DNA of 64,000 nucleotides. Source: Streptococcus mitis (GTDB taxonomy: Bacteria; Bacillota; Bacilli; Lactobacillales; Streptococcaceae). This document shows positions 47,036 through 57,167 of the stretch, one piece after another. The position numbers and the translations under genes were made by a program. Where the stretch lies: NCBI RefSeq assembly GCF_002096845.1, contig NZ_NCVK01000045.1, forward strand, positions 61,973 to 125,972. Reading direction: 5' to 3'. The notes under the pieces are model-generated. The model made no database searches, was not told where the DNA came from, and saw nothing but the letters and a program-made list of their open reading frames with translations. The stretch's first letter is position 1; each line of letters starts with the position of its first letter.

Positions 47036-47468
47036 GATTCATCTCCTTAATAGAAAAAGAATAGAAGTCTAAGGACTCAAATCCAGCACTTAGAAGAGAG
47101 ACTTGGTATATATAGGTATCCTCAGGATAGGTAAAATCAAAGACTTTCTTTTTTTCGATTTTCTCTTCAATAACATCCCCATATCTATCCAAAAAAGAAA
47201 TCTTTATATATATACTATTTCTAGGATTGCAATCAAAATTCATGCATAATTGATAATTACATTTTCTTTTAAGCAAAGGTAGACTTGGTTGAGTTCTAGA
47301 GGCTTGATAGTTCATACTGGAAAACCATGTTTTTAAGATTTCTCCTGATGGTACTAAAGAGTTGGATAAACTCAAATGGTAGTTTGAATGATACTTAATC
47401 ATAGTTCCATACATAAATGTCATTCCTAGTTCACCCCAATTAATTTCCTGTCTTTGTTTAATGATCAT
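47028..47468 (-). CDS. asp3: Accessory Sec protein Asp3
   Basis: A 146-residue beta-rich protein, part of the Asp1-Asp2-Asp3 complex that binds SecA2 and the adhesin. Its start overlaps asp2 by 4 nt (ATGA), and it is followed by secA2 with an 8-nt overlap. Identity rests mainly on size, position and the strict asp1-asp2-asp3-secA2 order; its own motifs are few. Confidence 0.88.
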   Translation of the reverse strand: MIIKQRQEINWGELGMTFMYGTMIKYHSNYHLSLSNSLVPSGEILKTWFSSMNYQASRTQPSLPLLKRKCNYQLCMNFDCNPRNSIYIKISFLDRYGDVIEEKIEKKKVFDFTYPEDTYIYQVSLLSAGFESLDFYSFSIKEMNRV

Positions 47469-49000
47469 TGAACACCTCTTCTAAAATCCGATTCCAAAAT
47501 AATATGATAGAAATGTAAAAACCAAGCCACATTCGTATCTGTATCATCATTATGTCGGCCTGCTGTTCCCTTGGATAAAATTTTAGCACCTGTATAACAA
47601 AGATGTTCCACTAACTGATCGTAGGCGTTACTATCCATATCTTCATCTTTCATGTAGGAAAGTCCAAAAGTCGTCTGTTTGAAATCAGCCTTTTTAAACA
47701 TATCCCAAAAACGTCGGTCTAGATCATCCATATGCTGATAACCAACTCCTCCAGTCTGATGCCTCAAAATATCAAAACTAGTATTAAATACTCCTGGTGC
47801 ATCTAAACGACCTCGTTTTGCAATGGTTCCAATATTAGCTAATGGCTTCCCAACAATAACTGCAGACGGTTCAAAGGCTGCCCCATAGTAGAGCGATGGA
47901 AAAGTTCCCATTGATAAACCTGATAAAATTAAATCTTTAGAAGTCAAACCAAGATAGTCTAAATAGTATTGAATTGTTTCCTTAATCTTATTTTCTAATT
48001 CTTCACTACCAAGGTAAAAAGCTCCCCCCTCCAAACGAGGATCTGAAAAAAGAAGAAAAGGACATCCTAAATTTTTCATCATGAAATATCCTTCAAAGCC
48101 CTCTGCAGGACGAAAACCTGCAAAATACACAGCTAAAGGTGGCTTAAAATCACCTGGGTGGAAGAAATAGTTTATTTCATCACGACTTTCGTCATGTAAG
48201 ATATTACCACCAAGAACAAATTTCCCAAACTGCTTGCGACTCCAACGTTGGTGCAAATTCCCTAGTTGAATTTTCCCTTTACCACGTGCTTCAATAGATA
48301 CCGTTATATAAAAATTTGCTTCCTTGCTATCCACAACAATAGCTTGTTGAAGGTCAGCCTCGTTATAAATTTCCTCTTCAAAAAAGTCATCAACTGATCC
48401 AGCCCATAGTTTCCGGATCACTAATCTAAACTCACAATCCCCCTTTTTTTCATACTCTAACCACAATTCAATAGGAGCATTTTCACTAACCATAGTATTA
48501 TATCTCCAATAGGCAACTTGAGAAAAAGTATCACTAAAATTTCCCTCTAAAGTCACATGTTCAAATCCTTGATAGGAAATAGAACCATCAAAAGAGGGAT
48601 GAATTTGTATCGTTGATGGAAATAATTTATCCCCATATCCCCCACCAAAGAGAGAAGTGGATAAATCATTTAATAATTGCTGAGGATCTGAGAAATCTAC
48701 AGCCTGAGCACACCGCTTTTTTAAGCAATCAAGAATACCCAAATCTGTCGTTTGAAAATCTTGACTATAAAGTAAAGTATAGGGTTCGATATGGTGTACA
48801 AAAGGCATTAAATCTCTTATATGCTGACCATCCTCTACCAAAATTGCATGAAAATTTGTGATGTTATCCATTTCCATCATTTTACGGAGGGCTAGCGGTG
48901 AGTTGGGGCAAAAATAATACCAATCCATATTTTCAGGAATTTCATAATGATGAGCCCAATTATCAATCCCTATTTGTAGGATTTTATAGTCCTTTGACAT
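47465..49000 (-). CDS. asp2: Accessory Sec protein Asp2 (glycan O-acetyltransferase and export factor)
   Basis: Asp2 acetylates GlcNAc on the adhesin and is needed for its transport. The protein is about 511 residues; the C-terminal half is an alpha/beta-hydrolase-like domain with the nucleophile elbow ILSGLSMGTFPSLYYG near residue 356 and late Asp/His residues (MDDLDRRF; RHNDDT). I start it at ATG 49000 behind GAGGAGG rather than at an upstream TTG that is part of that SD. It overlaps asp1 by 17 nt. Confidence 0.92.
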   Translation of the reverse strand: MSKDYKILQIGIDNWAHHYEIPENMDWYYFCPNSPLALRKMMEMDNITNFHAILVEDGQHIRDLMPFVHHIEPYTLLYSQDFQTTDLGILDCLKKRCAQAVDFSDPQQLLNDLSTSLFGGGYGDKLFPSTIQIHPSFDGSISYQGFEHVTLEGNFSDTFSQVAYWRYNTMVSENAPIELWLEYEKKGDCEFRLVIRKLWAGSVDDFFEEEIYNEADLQQAIVVDSKEANFYITVSIEARGKGKIQLGNLHQRWSRKQFGKFVLGGNILHDESRDEINYFFHPGDFKPPLAVYFAGFRPAEGFEGYFMMKNLGCPFLLFSDPRLEGGAFYLGSEELENKIKETIQYYLDYLGLTSKDLILSGLSMGTFPSLYYGAAFEPSAVIVGKPLANIGTIAKRGRLDAPGVFNTSFDILRHQTGGVGYQHMDDLDRRFWDMFKKADFKQTTFGLSYMKDEDMDSNAYDQLVEHLCYTGAKILSKGTAGRHNDDTDTNVAWFLHFYHIILESDFRRGVQ

Positions 49001-50564
49001 CTGTAACCTCCTCAAGCCAACGATGCAATTTATCTAAGAATCGTTGTCCAGTATGTTCTTTGATTTTATCAATAGAGTATACTAGGGCTTGATTCCACTC
49101 TTTTAGTTTATCTGTATAGTAATGTGCAGCCTTGGAAAATTCTGTCACATCTGAAATCAAATAACCATTTTTCAAATGCTCCACATAGACTGTTTCAACT
49201 TGATTAATCTGAGGAATTCCCGCACTAATACCTGCGATTTGAGTATAGAGATGGGGTTGTTTATTAAGATCCACAATCAAACGAACAAACTCGAGCGTCT
49301 TAATAAGATCCAACTCATCATTCATATTGACAAATTGAAAACGTAGCTCCTGCTCTTGATTTTCTTCTAAATGATTTTCTGCGTCTCCATAGTCTAAACC
49401 TTTTTCTAAGCTATCAATATGAATTTGGGCCTGAATAATTTCATTGACAAGAGATTCCACCTCTTCCATTTGTTCCTGACTAGCAGAGAAAGCTCCGAAA
49501 ATAATTTCTGTATTTTTAGTTTCTGAAATAAATAACATAACTTGAGTCAATGCTTCCCTATCAATTTCTTCATTGAAATCAAGTTGATAGTAAATAATAG
49601 ATTCTTTTCGAGTCTGACTTCGACCTAGTCGTAAACGCGTATCAAAAGGAGAAAGATGATGAAATTTATCCGATAGTTCAGGATACAGGTCCTGCAAGAG
49701 TTGTAAACTATCCTCTCTATCCACTAAGACTAAGCTAACTCGATCAATTGATACTGATAACTCTCTAAAGGTGTTCTGTGAATTCCGATTGATAAAGAGA
49801 CTCAAAATTTTAACGGTATCACTTGGTAGACAACTTAAAAGAAATTGATCATGATTAGAATGAGAAGGAATAATGAAAATATCCTGTTTTTCCTGTTTCT
49901 TTTGCAGGTATTTATCAAAATATTCTGCGATTAGTTGACTCATATCAGTGTAGTAAAGCTGTTTAAAACGGTAACCAAATATTGGATTTACCTCTACTCG
50001 GCCTCCCTCATTTAAATACTCCCTAAATCGCCAAATACCTTTAGGATCTAAATAGTCTTGATAGGTAGGCTGCCCATTATCAAAATAAATGACACTAGAC
50101 ACAAAGCCACGATCGTCCATTATATAATGTGTACTTATTTGCCCATCGAAATCAAAATATTGGATATCGCTTATAAAGCCTTCTACTCCATGTTCTACTT
50201 TTGCATACTTTTTACCATTTTTTTGTACTATGATTGCAAATGGACTATAAAGAAATTGACAATCACTATCCCATTCTATATCTCTAATATTAAGAACTTG
50301 GGTATGTAAATCATGAAAGTCTTGCAAATCATCAAATATAGAATAGACTTCTGTCTCTAGTACACCATGTCTATGTAAAAAATAACGTAGGTGTGGCTGA
50401 TAGGCTAATACTAATAACCTGGATTGTATCCCTTGCCTTTGAAAAAGCCTGATTTGATTGAAAGTATCATCAAATTCAAATCTAAAATGTGAATAATACC
50501 ATGGAATCAAATCAGCATGCCATTGACGTGTTGAACCATACCAAGCTGGAATAAAATAATACAT
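48984..50564 (-). CDS. asp1: Accessory Sec protein Asp1
   Basis: Asp1 is the GT-B-shaped partner of Asp2 and Asp3 that helps hold the adhesin for SecA2. The 526-residue protein starts MYYFIPAWYGSTRQWHADLI, a signature of the family, and has a later segment AGISAGIPQINQVETVYVEH like the glycosyltransferase C-lobe but without a catalytic E-x7-E. TTAGGAGGA precedes the ATG. Confidence 0.93.
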   Translation of the reverse strand: MYYFIPAWYGSTRQWHADLIPWYYSHFRFEFDDTFNQIRLFQRQGIQSRLLVLAYQPHLRYFLHRHGVLETEVYSIFDDLQDFHDLHTQVLNIRDIEWDSDCQFLYSPFAIIVQKNGKKYAKVEHGVEGFISDIQYFDFDGQISTHYIMDDRGFVSSVIYFDNGQPTYQDYLDPKGIWRFREYLNEGGRVEVNPIFGYRFKQLYYTDMSQLIAEYFDKYLQKKQEKQDIFIIPSHSNHDQFLLSCLPSDTVKILSLFINRNSQNTFRELSVSIDRVSLVLVDREDSLQLLQDLYPELSDKFHHLSPFDTRLRLGRSQTRKESIIYYQLDFNEEIDREALTQVMLFISETKNTEIIFGAFSASQEQMEEVESLVNEIIQAQIHIDSLEKGLDYGDAENHLEENQEQELRFQFVNMNDELDLIKTLEFVRLIVDLNKQPHLYTQIAGISAGIPQINQVETVYVEHLKNGYLISDVTEFSKAAHYYTDKLKEWNQALVYSIDKIKEHTGQRFLDKLHRWLEEVTDVKGL

Positions 50565-50573
50565 GATATCCTC

Positions 50574-51791
50574 CTAAATCAATGGTTTATAAGTTTCATT
50601 TAATCTCAGAGCTTTCACTTCATCTCTGACTGTAAAAATCATACCACCAAACATCATAAATAAACCTGGAATCATGGCCAATCTTAATAACTTTTCATCA
50701 TATAAAACAAAAAGCATGGGACCACCTGCCATAATCACATTAAAGAAAGCGCCTATAAGAGAAAATCTAAAAACTAATCGATTAATAAAACGACTTGTTT
50801 CCTCTCCTGGATAAACTCCATATATATACTCTCCAGACTTCTTCATGCGGTCCGATATTTGATCACCACTCATGTTGACAAAAGCAAAAGCAATACTAAA
50901 TAAAAAAATCATGGCAATATACGAGTAAATCCATAATGGTTTTCCAACTCCATATTGAGCTGATAGTTCAGAGAAGACTGAACTTCGAGGAAAAAGTGTC
51001 TGTAATAATAAAAAGATATAGGTAGGCAAACCTAAAAAGCTCATCACATACATAAACGGCATTCCACCAGCAGGATTTAACATTATTTCAAAATAAGAAT
51101 AGCGCTTGAAACGACTGCGTAAGCCAATTTTATGAACCGCTATACGATAACGCGCTCTATACATGAGAACCATCATATAAGTTAATAAAATACTAATCAA
51201 TACAATAAATAGTATCATTCCCATAGAAATTCGAACAAGCTGAAATGTACTTAAAATGTCTTGTGGAATATTTAAAATAATACTAGCTAGTAAAATAACT
51301 ATAGAACCACCTACTCCAAGTTGAGCGTTTAAATCTGATAACCACACCAAGAAAAGAGCTCCTGCTATCAGAAGACAAGTGTTGAGAATAATAACTAAGA
51401 CAGTCGGAAAGCTTGATTGAACTGGTAAATTTAATGAAATAGCTAAAGATTGAATCAATGCAATAAACAAGGTTAAATACATCTGTCTTCTATTTTGAAT
51501 TTCTATAGTTCCAGATGCCAAACCTAATTTTTTAGAAAATGAGAGCATCTGCCATAAAATCATAGAAGACATCCACGGAGATAAACCCACTGAAAATAAA
51601 GATAAACTTCTAAGATTCCCACCTGTTACTGCTGTAGAAAAAGCTAAATAAGCAGTAGCTCCACCCAAAAAATCTTTACTATTCATATCTATAAAAGGAA
51701 GTATCAATCTGCTCCCTAAAACGTAAACGAATAAAAATCCTATCGTCAACATACCCCGTTTTACAACTACCGAGTTCAATTTGTTCTTCAA
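50574..51791 (-). CDS. secY2: Accessory translocase channel SecY2
   Basis: A 405-residue SecY paralogue with about ten membrane segments, forming the channel for SecA2 substrates. [15 protein letters not shown] near residue 67 and [26 protein letters not shown] near 315 match the SecY plug region and C5 loop. The start is TTG (51791) with AGGAGAG four nt before it. Confidence 0.94.
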   Translation of the reverse strand: MKNKLNSVVVKRGMLTIGFLFVYVLGSRLILPFIDMNSKDFLGGATAYLAFSTAVTGGNLRSLSLFSVGLSPWMSSMILWQMLSFSKKLGLASGTIEIQNRRQMYLTLFIALIQSLAISLNLPVQSSFPTVLVIILNTCLLIAGALFLVWLSDLNAQLGVGGSIVILLASIILNIPQDILSTFQLVRISMGMILFIVLISILLTYMMVLMYRARYRIAVHKIGLRSRFKRYSYFEIMLNPAGGMPFMYVMSFLGLPTYIFLLLQTLFPRSSVFSELSAQYGVGKPLWIYSYIAMIFLFSIAFAFVNMSGDQISDRMKKSGEYIYGVYPGEETSRFINRLVFRFSLIGAFFNVIMAGGPMLFVLYDEKLLRLAMIPGLFMMFGGMIFTVRDEVKALRLNETYKPLI

Positions 51792-51829
51792 GTTACTCTC
51801 CTAACTTTGTTAAAAATGAAGTCATTTTG

Positions 51830-51835
51830 ATTATA
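51830..51835 (-). promoter_or_regulatory. Possible internal promoter before secY2
   Basis: A perfect TATAAT on the minus strand within the 100-nt AT-rich gap between gtf3 and secY2, but no good -35 or TGn extension. It might give extra transcription of the secretion genes. Confidence 0.3.
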
Positions 51836-51891
51836 ATAAATCTATAAATCAATTTTCTTAACTGAAATAGTCTTTCTGAACCGTATCCTAC

Positions 51892-52899
51892 CTACATATC
51901 TAAAACATCCACAATTGCATCAATTAATAGTTTTTTTGTAAAGTAACCTTGTTTCAAGGCATAACTAACTTTATATACATTTTCAACCATGTGTTGATAA
52001 GCTTCTGCTGTCGTTTCTTCTACTAGACGATTGGCCTCTTCCAAACTATCTACTACATAACCCAAGCCTTTTTCTTTTATGAAATTAGCATTTGAGAGAT
52101 AGGATGGCACTACTACTGGAATCCCTGCAGAAAGATAGGTACTGACTTTATGAGAGATATTCAAGCGATAATAGTCTTCCTCATCAGCAGGATTTTCACT
52201 GGTCCCCCATACCAAGCCAAAGCCACCCTCTGATAAAGCAAAAAGCAATTCTGGATCTGTTTTCCAGCCTTTAAAGGAAACTGCAGTGTTCTGATTCTCT
52301 TGATTCGATTCTGAAAAAATATCGAGAGGAGTTGAGTAAGACCAGTTAGACAGATGTTCAAAACGCTCCACACTACCCGCAAAAGATAGTTTTTTCTGAA
52401 AAGCAGGTTGTCTCAAAGGATAGTCATGAACATGGTCCCACATCCCTTGAATAAGAATTTTTTCAACTGTCAAGCCTTCCTGAATCAGGCGTTCCTTCAT
52501 TTTCTCTGAGGGAACAACTACTAGATCTGATTGGTTATACATCTCAATGTACTCAGGCATCAAGTAATAATTGGATGGAAACATAAGGGGTGGGACATCA
52601 TGGATAAAGGTAATGATTTTCGTATTTAAAATCTTGCATTTTCTAATAAAAGCCTGATCATACTCTCTACCATTCCATGTAGGAGATTGGTAAACAACAA
52701 TATCTCCATATCCCAACTTAGCCAAAACACCATCTAAGCGACTGTTCAACTCTCCTTCACTATCGCTATAAATATTGTAAAAGTAGAAGCTCAGTTCATG
52801 AAAGTCTAATTTTTTTGCAATTTTAACGGTTTCATTCTGGGCGATTAAGGCTGTACTTTGACCAGACATACCGTAAATATTTGTAATATTTATCTTCAT
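51892..52899 (-). CDS. gtf3: Gtf3-type glucosyltransferase
   Basis: Gtf3 usually adds the second sugar (glucose onto GlcNAc) to the adhesin glycan. The 335-residue GT-B protein begins MKINITNIYGMSGQSTALIA, the family's hallmark, and has a donor-site segment FIHDVPPLMFPSNYYLMPE near residue 97 and GFGLVWG near 235. It follows the 1072-residue fusion enzyme by 8 nt. The sugar specificity is inferred from family members. Confidence 0.88.
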   Translation of the reverse strand: MKINITNIYGMSGQSTALIAQNETVKIAKKLDFHELSFYFYNIYSDSEGELNSRLDGVLAKLGYGDIVVYQSPTWNGREYDQAFIRKCKILNTKIITFIHDVPPLMFPSNYYLMPEYIEMYNQSDLVVVPSEKMKERLIQEGLTVEKILIQGMWDHVHDYPLRQPAFQKKLSFAGSVERFEHLSNWSYSTPLDIFSESNQENQNTAVSFKGWKTDPELLFALSEGGFGLVWGTSENPADEEDYYRLNISHKVSTYLSAGIPVVVPSYLSNANFIKEKGLGYVVDSLEEANRLVEETTAEAYQHMVENVYKVSYALKQGYFTKKLLIDAIVDVLDM

Positions 52900-52907
52900 A
52901 ATCCTAT

Positions 52908-55900
52908 TTAAATCCTTACGACTACTTGCTTATTATAAATTTCATCCTCAATTAGCTGAATTTCTTGATCAAAATTATGCTCTGCGGTATGCTTATGTGA
53001 GAATTTTACTTTTGAAGTTGCTCCCATCTTAAACCACTCATATTCGGAATCAATATGACCTAAATCAATCGCTTGTATGCCTTTTTTGCTTAAATGGTAA
53101 GCCAAAACCTTGGCTGTAGGACCAAGCATCAAGAATACTAATTTACCAGTCGCATGCTTTTCAATCGCTTCTTGAATATCCTTAACCTTACTGTAGGCAT
53201 TTCTAGAAGGGCAGATGATACGCTCAACAGACTGAGCATTATCAAAAAGATCGTTCCCCACCCCTGAACGTGAGTTTTCACCTTCGACAATCAAGATGTT
53301 TCGTTTATCCCAAAGTTTCTTTAATTTATCAAAGTGAGCTACTGAAGCTGACTTGTCTTTGAGGTCCATATAAGGACGAGATATAAAAGTCGAACCATAG
53401 AAACTTGCTGTACATAAATTATGGTAAGCTTCTTGATAATGCTCTAAATGCTTTTGCCAAAAGTTAACAGCTTCGGGATTGTAGCGTTCCAAGCCTTCAA
53501 AAACATCAGAAAGACAAACCAGCAATTCTGGAGAACTTTCCAGTTGAATCATACTTCTAAGCTGTTCTGCCAATGTCTCATCATAGCCTTGATAAGGAAT
53601 CCCATGTCCCATCATAATATCCATTTCTCCATCCCCATAGCGAATAACAGAAGAATGGCGTTCTAGTATATAATCAAGACTCTGCTGTATATCCAGTACC
53701 TTTGGATAGGATTGAAGCTTTTTTACAGGTAGCTCTCCATTTTGACAGTAGGCTTCAATAGCTAGAGCCATCTCTTCCGGACGCCCTTGATCATAGAGGA
53801 ACTGACCTTGCTCACCATGGGCTACACTTTCAAAAGCAAATACTGGTTTTCCTGCTTGTTGGAAACGACCAACGATCCCGTCAACTTCGATATCAGCATT
53901 AATGTCCAGTAAGAAGTCACAGCCTTCAACTAAACTATCAATCAAAACTGGTTGCCCAGCTATATCCGATAAGACAGAGACATTGGGGTAGGCTAGTAAA
54001 GCTGTAATACTATCAGCTACCATGACTGGGGCAGCTACATAAAACTTGACATCTGGTAGATTTTCAATCAAGTAGATCATATTTCTCAAGTCACTTGAGA
54101 AGGTATAGACTAGAGCTGAATGTTGAATCCCTGTGTACTGATTCACCTGTTCTTGTGTCAAATAAGGAGTTACCTCGTTCATGTCCGACCAATCTTGGGC
54201 ATTGTAATACCACCAAACTTCCCGATAGATGGAACGTTCATACAATCCCCATGGTTTTCTCTCTGTCAAATAATGAATAATCGGTGGATAAGTCCCAGGT
54301 TCTGGTCGATAATCTGAAAAATGCATGTGCAAGGTACTGCAATTATATTTAAAGTCTAAAGTCAACCAATGGTCTTTAAATAAGATATTCAAGATATTTT
54401 GAACATCTTGAACAACCTTGTCATGCAACTCATTGGTCATTTCAATTAGCTGCTTGCGTATTTCTTCTTGTTTCCAAAGACGGTTATTGATTAGCATCAC
54501 ACCTGAATTAAAAATATGTTGACCAAAATAAATTTGTCCACCCAAATCTTTAACAGCACCCAAGGGATAATCTTCCAATTCGACAGCAAACAGGGAACTT
54601 AGGTCTCTTGTGACAACCAAATCGCCGTCCAGGTATAGGACCTTATCTTCCTCAACAAAATCCGAAATAAAACAAGGTAAAAATACTTCTTTATGAACAT
54701 TTGTCACATATTGGTTGAGATGGGAACCATTAATACGGGCATTGACGATTTCACAGTCTAGCTTCTTTAATTTACGATTAAGATTATAAAACCATTCTGT
54801 CGGAAAATCGCGGTTAATCAGATAAAAACGAAGCCCTCGATTATGACAACAGACTGATTTGATTGTCGTTAGCACCTGATCAGCAGATTGATAATTAGCA
54901 GCTAATGCAATTGCTTTTTTTTCAACTTTTTTTCTCTGTAACTCTTTAATGGCTTCTATCATTTCCAGAGAAGATTGAGAAGAAACCACTGTTCTCTTTA
55001 ACTGATTTTTATTGGTCACATCAAAAGTCAATACCGGTTTTCCTGCACTGATATAGCGGTTGACAATAAATTCCATCGGACTTCCTTTATGAATATCCAG
55101 ATAAGCATCTGACTTCTCAATCATCTCATCAATCACTACTCCTACTATATTCGGGTACAAGTAAACATTTGGATACTGATCAAAAGACAGAAGAATGTCC
55201 CCCATATCTGTATAGGCACCAATATGGAAAGCAACCTCTGGAAGTGACTGAACCAATTCCTCCATATAGAGTAAATCCTGACTATCTGTAAATATAAACA
55301 GATTAGTATCGTGGCGTTCATAAACTCTTTTAATGGTAAAATGTCCTACATAATAGGCAGCAATCTGATTATAACTAACATCTCGAAAAGCCCACCATAA
55401 ATCCCAGTAACGATAACCAATTAACGTCTTCCATGGTTTTTGATGAGTTGTGTAATGGATAATAAGTGGTTCTTTATCCAATTCAAAATGTGAATCCCAG
55501 TGACTATAAAAAGCAACCAAATCATGGCCTACTTGAAGATTGAAACTTTTATCCAACTCCAACCAACGATGTTGAAAAACCAAATTAAAGATCGTCTGAT
55601 CTCCATTAAAGCCTTCAGGAGTAGCTTGTTCAATACCTGACATATACTCTACTGTCTTATCAAACAGCATAGTGGTAATATCCTTCTCCCTCCACTTTGG
55701 GCTATCAATGACCAACATCCCGGAGTTAAACCCGTTTCCATCCGCATCTCTCACTGCTGCTAAAGAGTAGTCACCTAAATCTAATTCAAATAGTGGACTC
55801 AAATCTCCATGGACAATGATATCACTATCTAAATAGACTACTCTCGCTTCTGTAATCAAGCGTGGAATTAAGTATCGAGCATAAGCTATCGGTGAAATGT

Positions 55901-56126
55901 GCGCACGAGTTTTCCACTCAGAATCAATCGTATCACCAATATAAACATCCTCTACAATACTTCCTAACTTCTCCACTTGAATTTTAAGTTCATGGAACCA
56001 ATCACTAGGAATATTCTGATGCAGAATATAAATTTTAACCTGTTGATTATAATACAAAATAGACTTTATCGTCGTAAGCATTGGAGTAAGATAATTCTTA
56101 TCTCCAGCAAGAACAATTGCTTTCAT
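52908..56126 (-). CDS. Three-enzyme fusion glycosyltransferase: GT8 - module - GT8 - module - GT-D (DUF1792)
   Basis: The 1072-residue protein contains two GT8 domains. The first (residues 1-255) has the DxD in YLDSDIIVHGDLS near 98; the second (about 403-655) has YLDGDLVVTRDLS, where DGD replaces DSD. Each is followed by the island's accessory module (SDAYLDIHKG and CDFLLDINAD). The C-terminal part (about 800-1072) is a DUF1792/GT-D domain with VIRYGDGEMDIMMG. GT-D enzymes of related loci add glucose to the adhesin glycan. The protein could thus add several sugars in order. AAAAGGA precedes the ATG. Confidence 0.88.
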   Translation of the reverse strand: MKAIVLAGDKNYLTPMLTTIKSILYYNQQVKIYILHQNIPSDWFHELKIQVEKLGSIVEDVYIGDTIDSEWKTRAHISPIAYARYLIPRLITEARVVYLDSDIIVHGDLSPLFELDLGDYSLAAVRDADGNGFNSGMLVIDSPKWREKDITTMLFDKTVEYMSGIEQATPEGFNGDQTIFNLVFQHRWLELDKSFNLQVGHDLVAFYSHWDSHFELDKEPLIIHYTTHQKPWKTLIGYRYWDLWWAFRDVSYNQIAAYYVGHFTIKRVYERHDTNLFIFTDSQDLLYMEELVQSLPEVAFHIGAYTDMGDILLSFDQYPNVYLYPNIVGVVIDEMIEKSDAYLDIHKGSPMEFIVNRYISAGKPVLTFDVTNKNQLKRTVVSSQSSLEMIEAIKELQRKKVEKKAIALAANYQSADQVLTTIKSVCCHNRGLRFYLINRDFPTEWFYNLNRKLKKLDCEIVNARINGSHLNQYVTNVHKEVFLPCFISDFVEEDKVLYLDGDLVVTRDLSSLFAVELEDYPLGAVKDLGGQIYFGQHIFNSGVMLINNRLWKQEEIRKQLIEMTNELHDKVVQDVQNILNILFKDHWLTLDFKYNCSTLHMHFSDYRPEPGTYPPIIHYLTERKPWGLYERSIYREVWWYYNAQDWSDMNEVTPYLTQEQVNQYTGIQHSALVYTFSSDLRNMIYLIENLPDVKFYVAAPVMVADSITALLAYPNVSVLSDIAGQPVLIDSLVEGCDFLLDINADIEVDGIVGRFQQAGKPVFAFESVAHGEQGQFLYDQGRPEEMALAIEAYCQNGELPVKKLQSYPKVLDIQQSLDYILERHSSVIRYGDGEMDIMMGHGIPYQGYDETLAEQLRSMIQLESSPELLVCLSDVFEGLERYNPEAVNFWQKHLEHYQEAYHNLCTASFYGSTFISRPYMDLKDKSASVAHFDKLKKLWDKRNILIVEGENSRSGVGNDLFDNAQSVERIICPSRNAYSKVKDIQEAIEKHATGKLVFLMLGPTAKVLAYHLSKKGIQAIDLGHIDSEYEWFKMGATSKVKFSHKHTAEHNFDQEIQLIEDEIYNKQVVVRI

Positions 56127-56296
56127 ATAAATCCTTTTATCTCTGTTCTTATTTTAAAACTGCCTAATAAAAGTTCATCACTTTCTTCTCCTTGGAATCC
56201 CGCTTACTATCACAGAATCACAAGAAAAACATAGCTTTCGTATTTTACTACGACTTTAGCTCCACTGCGACTAACCTGCCAGTAAAAAATGGATGG
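56127..56296. other. 170-nt spacer downstream of the GT2 pseudogene
   Basis: No gene is visible. GACTAACC (56267-56274) can pair with GGTTAGTC (56294-56301) around an 18-nt loop, the pair overlapping the pseudogene's 3' end. There is no T run, so it is not a clear terminator. The spacer is long compared with the others in this operon and may be what is left of decayed sequence. Confidence 0.35.
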
Positions 56297-57167
56297 TTAG
56301 TCTTCTTCAGAAAGAAGATAATCTAATTCCTCCATACGACGAGTCTCTCCGCTTTCAGCAAGACCTTTTTCCAGAGCCATACGATGCCAAGCTTTCAGAT
56401 ACTGTTTATGTTGCGTCAAATAATGACTAATATCATAGTCTTTTAATGCTAATAAGGCAATTCTTGCAATGCGAGCATCGTGATCATCCCGCATCATTTT
56501 TTCTGTAAATGATTCATGAGAAATACTTGTACTCCTTAGACGATAGCAGTAAGTATTTTTGTGCGTATAGACTATCCTCTCTGCCTGCATATAACACTTA
56601 TAATTTGTCGCAATATCTTCATTTAATTTTCCAACTGGGAAAGAAACATGTTCAAACAACTCTTTCTTAAATAGAATTCCCCAAGAAGTTTGAAAACTTA
56701 ACGTTTTCCCCTCTAGCACAGGTAGAATTTCTAACAGTTCTTTCGAACTATAAACTTTGTCATATTCTTCCCCGTATGTAAAGAAAAGGTACATTTTCTT
56801 TTCCTCATCATAGATACAGTAACAAGATACTACAATATCTGCATCATATTGATTCTTTTTCTCGGATAAAATTTCTAGACAGGTAGATTCCAACCAATCA
56901 TCCGAATCTACAAAAGTGACAAAAGATCCTTCTGCACGATCAATACCGTAGTTCCGAGCTGATGATAAGCCCCCATTTTCTTTCTCAAAATAGCGAAAAC
57001 GTGAATCTTTAGCTACAAATCTCTGCTGAATTATCTGGAGAGCCATCATTGATTAACAAGCATTCGAAATTTTTATAGGTTTGATGGTGAATACTATCCA
57101 AACATTCTCGAAGATAATTCTCCACGTTAAAAATGGGAACAATAATACTAATCAATTCATTTTCCAT
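56297..57167 (-). pseudogene. Frameshifted GT2 glycosyltransferase
   Basis: A GT2 gene starts at 57167 (MENELISIIVPIFNVENYL) inside the end of the preceding GT8 gene, and runs 52 codons to NDGSPDNSAEICS followed by TAA at 57009-57011. The rest of the enzyme continues in another frame, from FVAKDSRFRYFEKENGGLSS through FVDSDDWLES to the stop at 56297. Joined, the two parts resemble the intact GT2 at 60564. The break lies at GAGATTTGTAGC, where the family would have a few more residues; an 11-nt loss between two ATTTGT repeats would explain it. A later ATG at 57049 could make a 250-residue fragment without the nucleotide-binding N-terminus, so activity is unlikely. Confidence 0.88.

Noticed and set aside
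56127..56296. Insertion-element remnant downstream of the GT2 pseudogene
   Set aside because: Only one imperfect inverted repeat is present; there is no transposase similarity and no target duplication that I could see.
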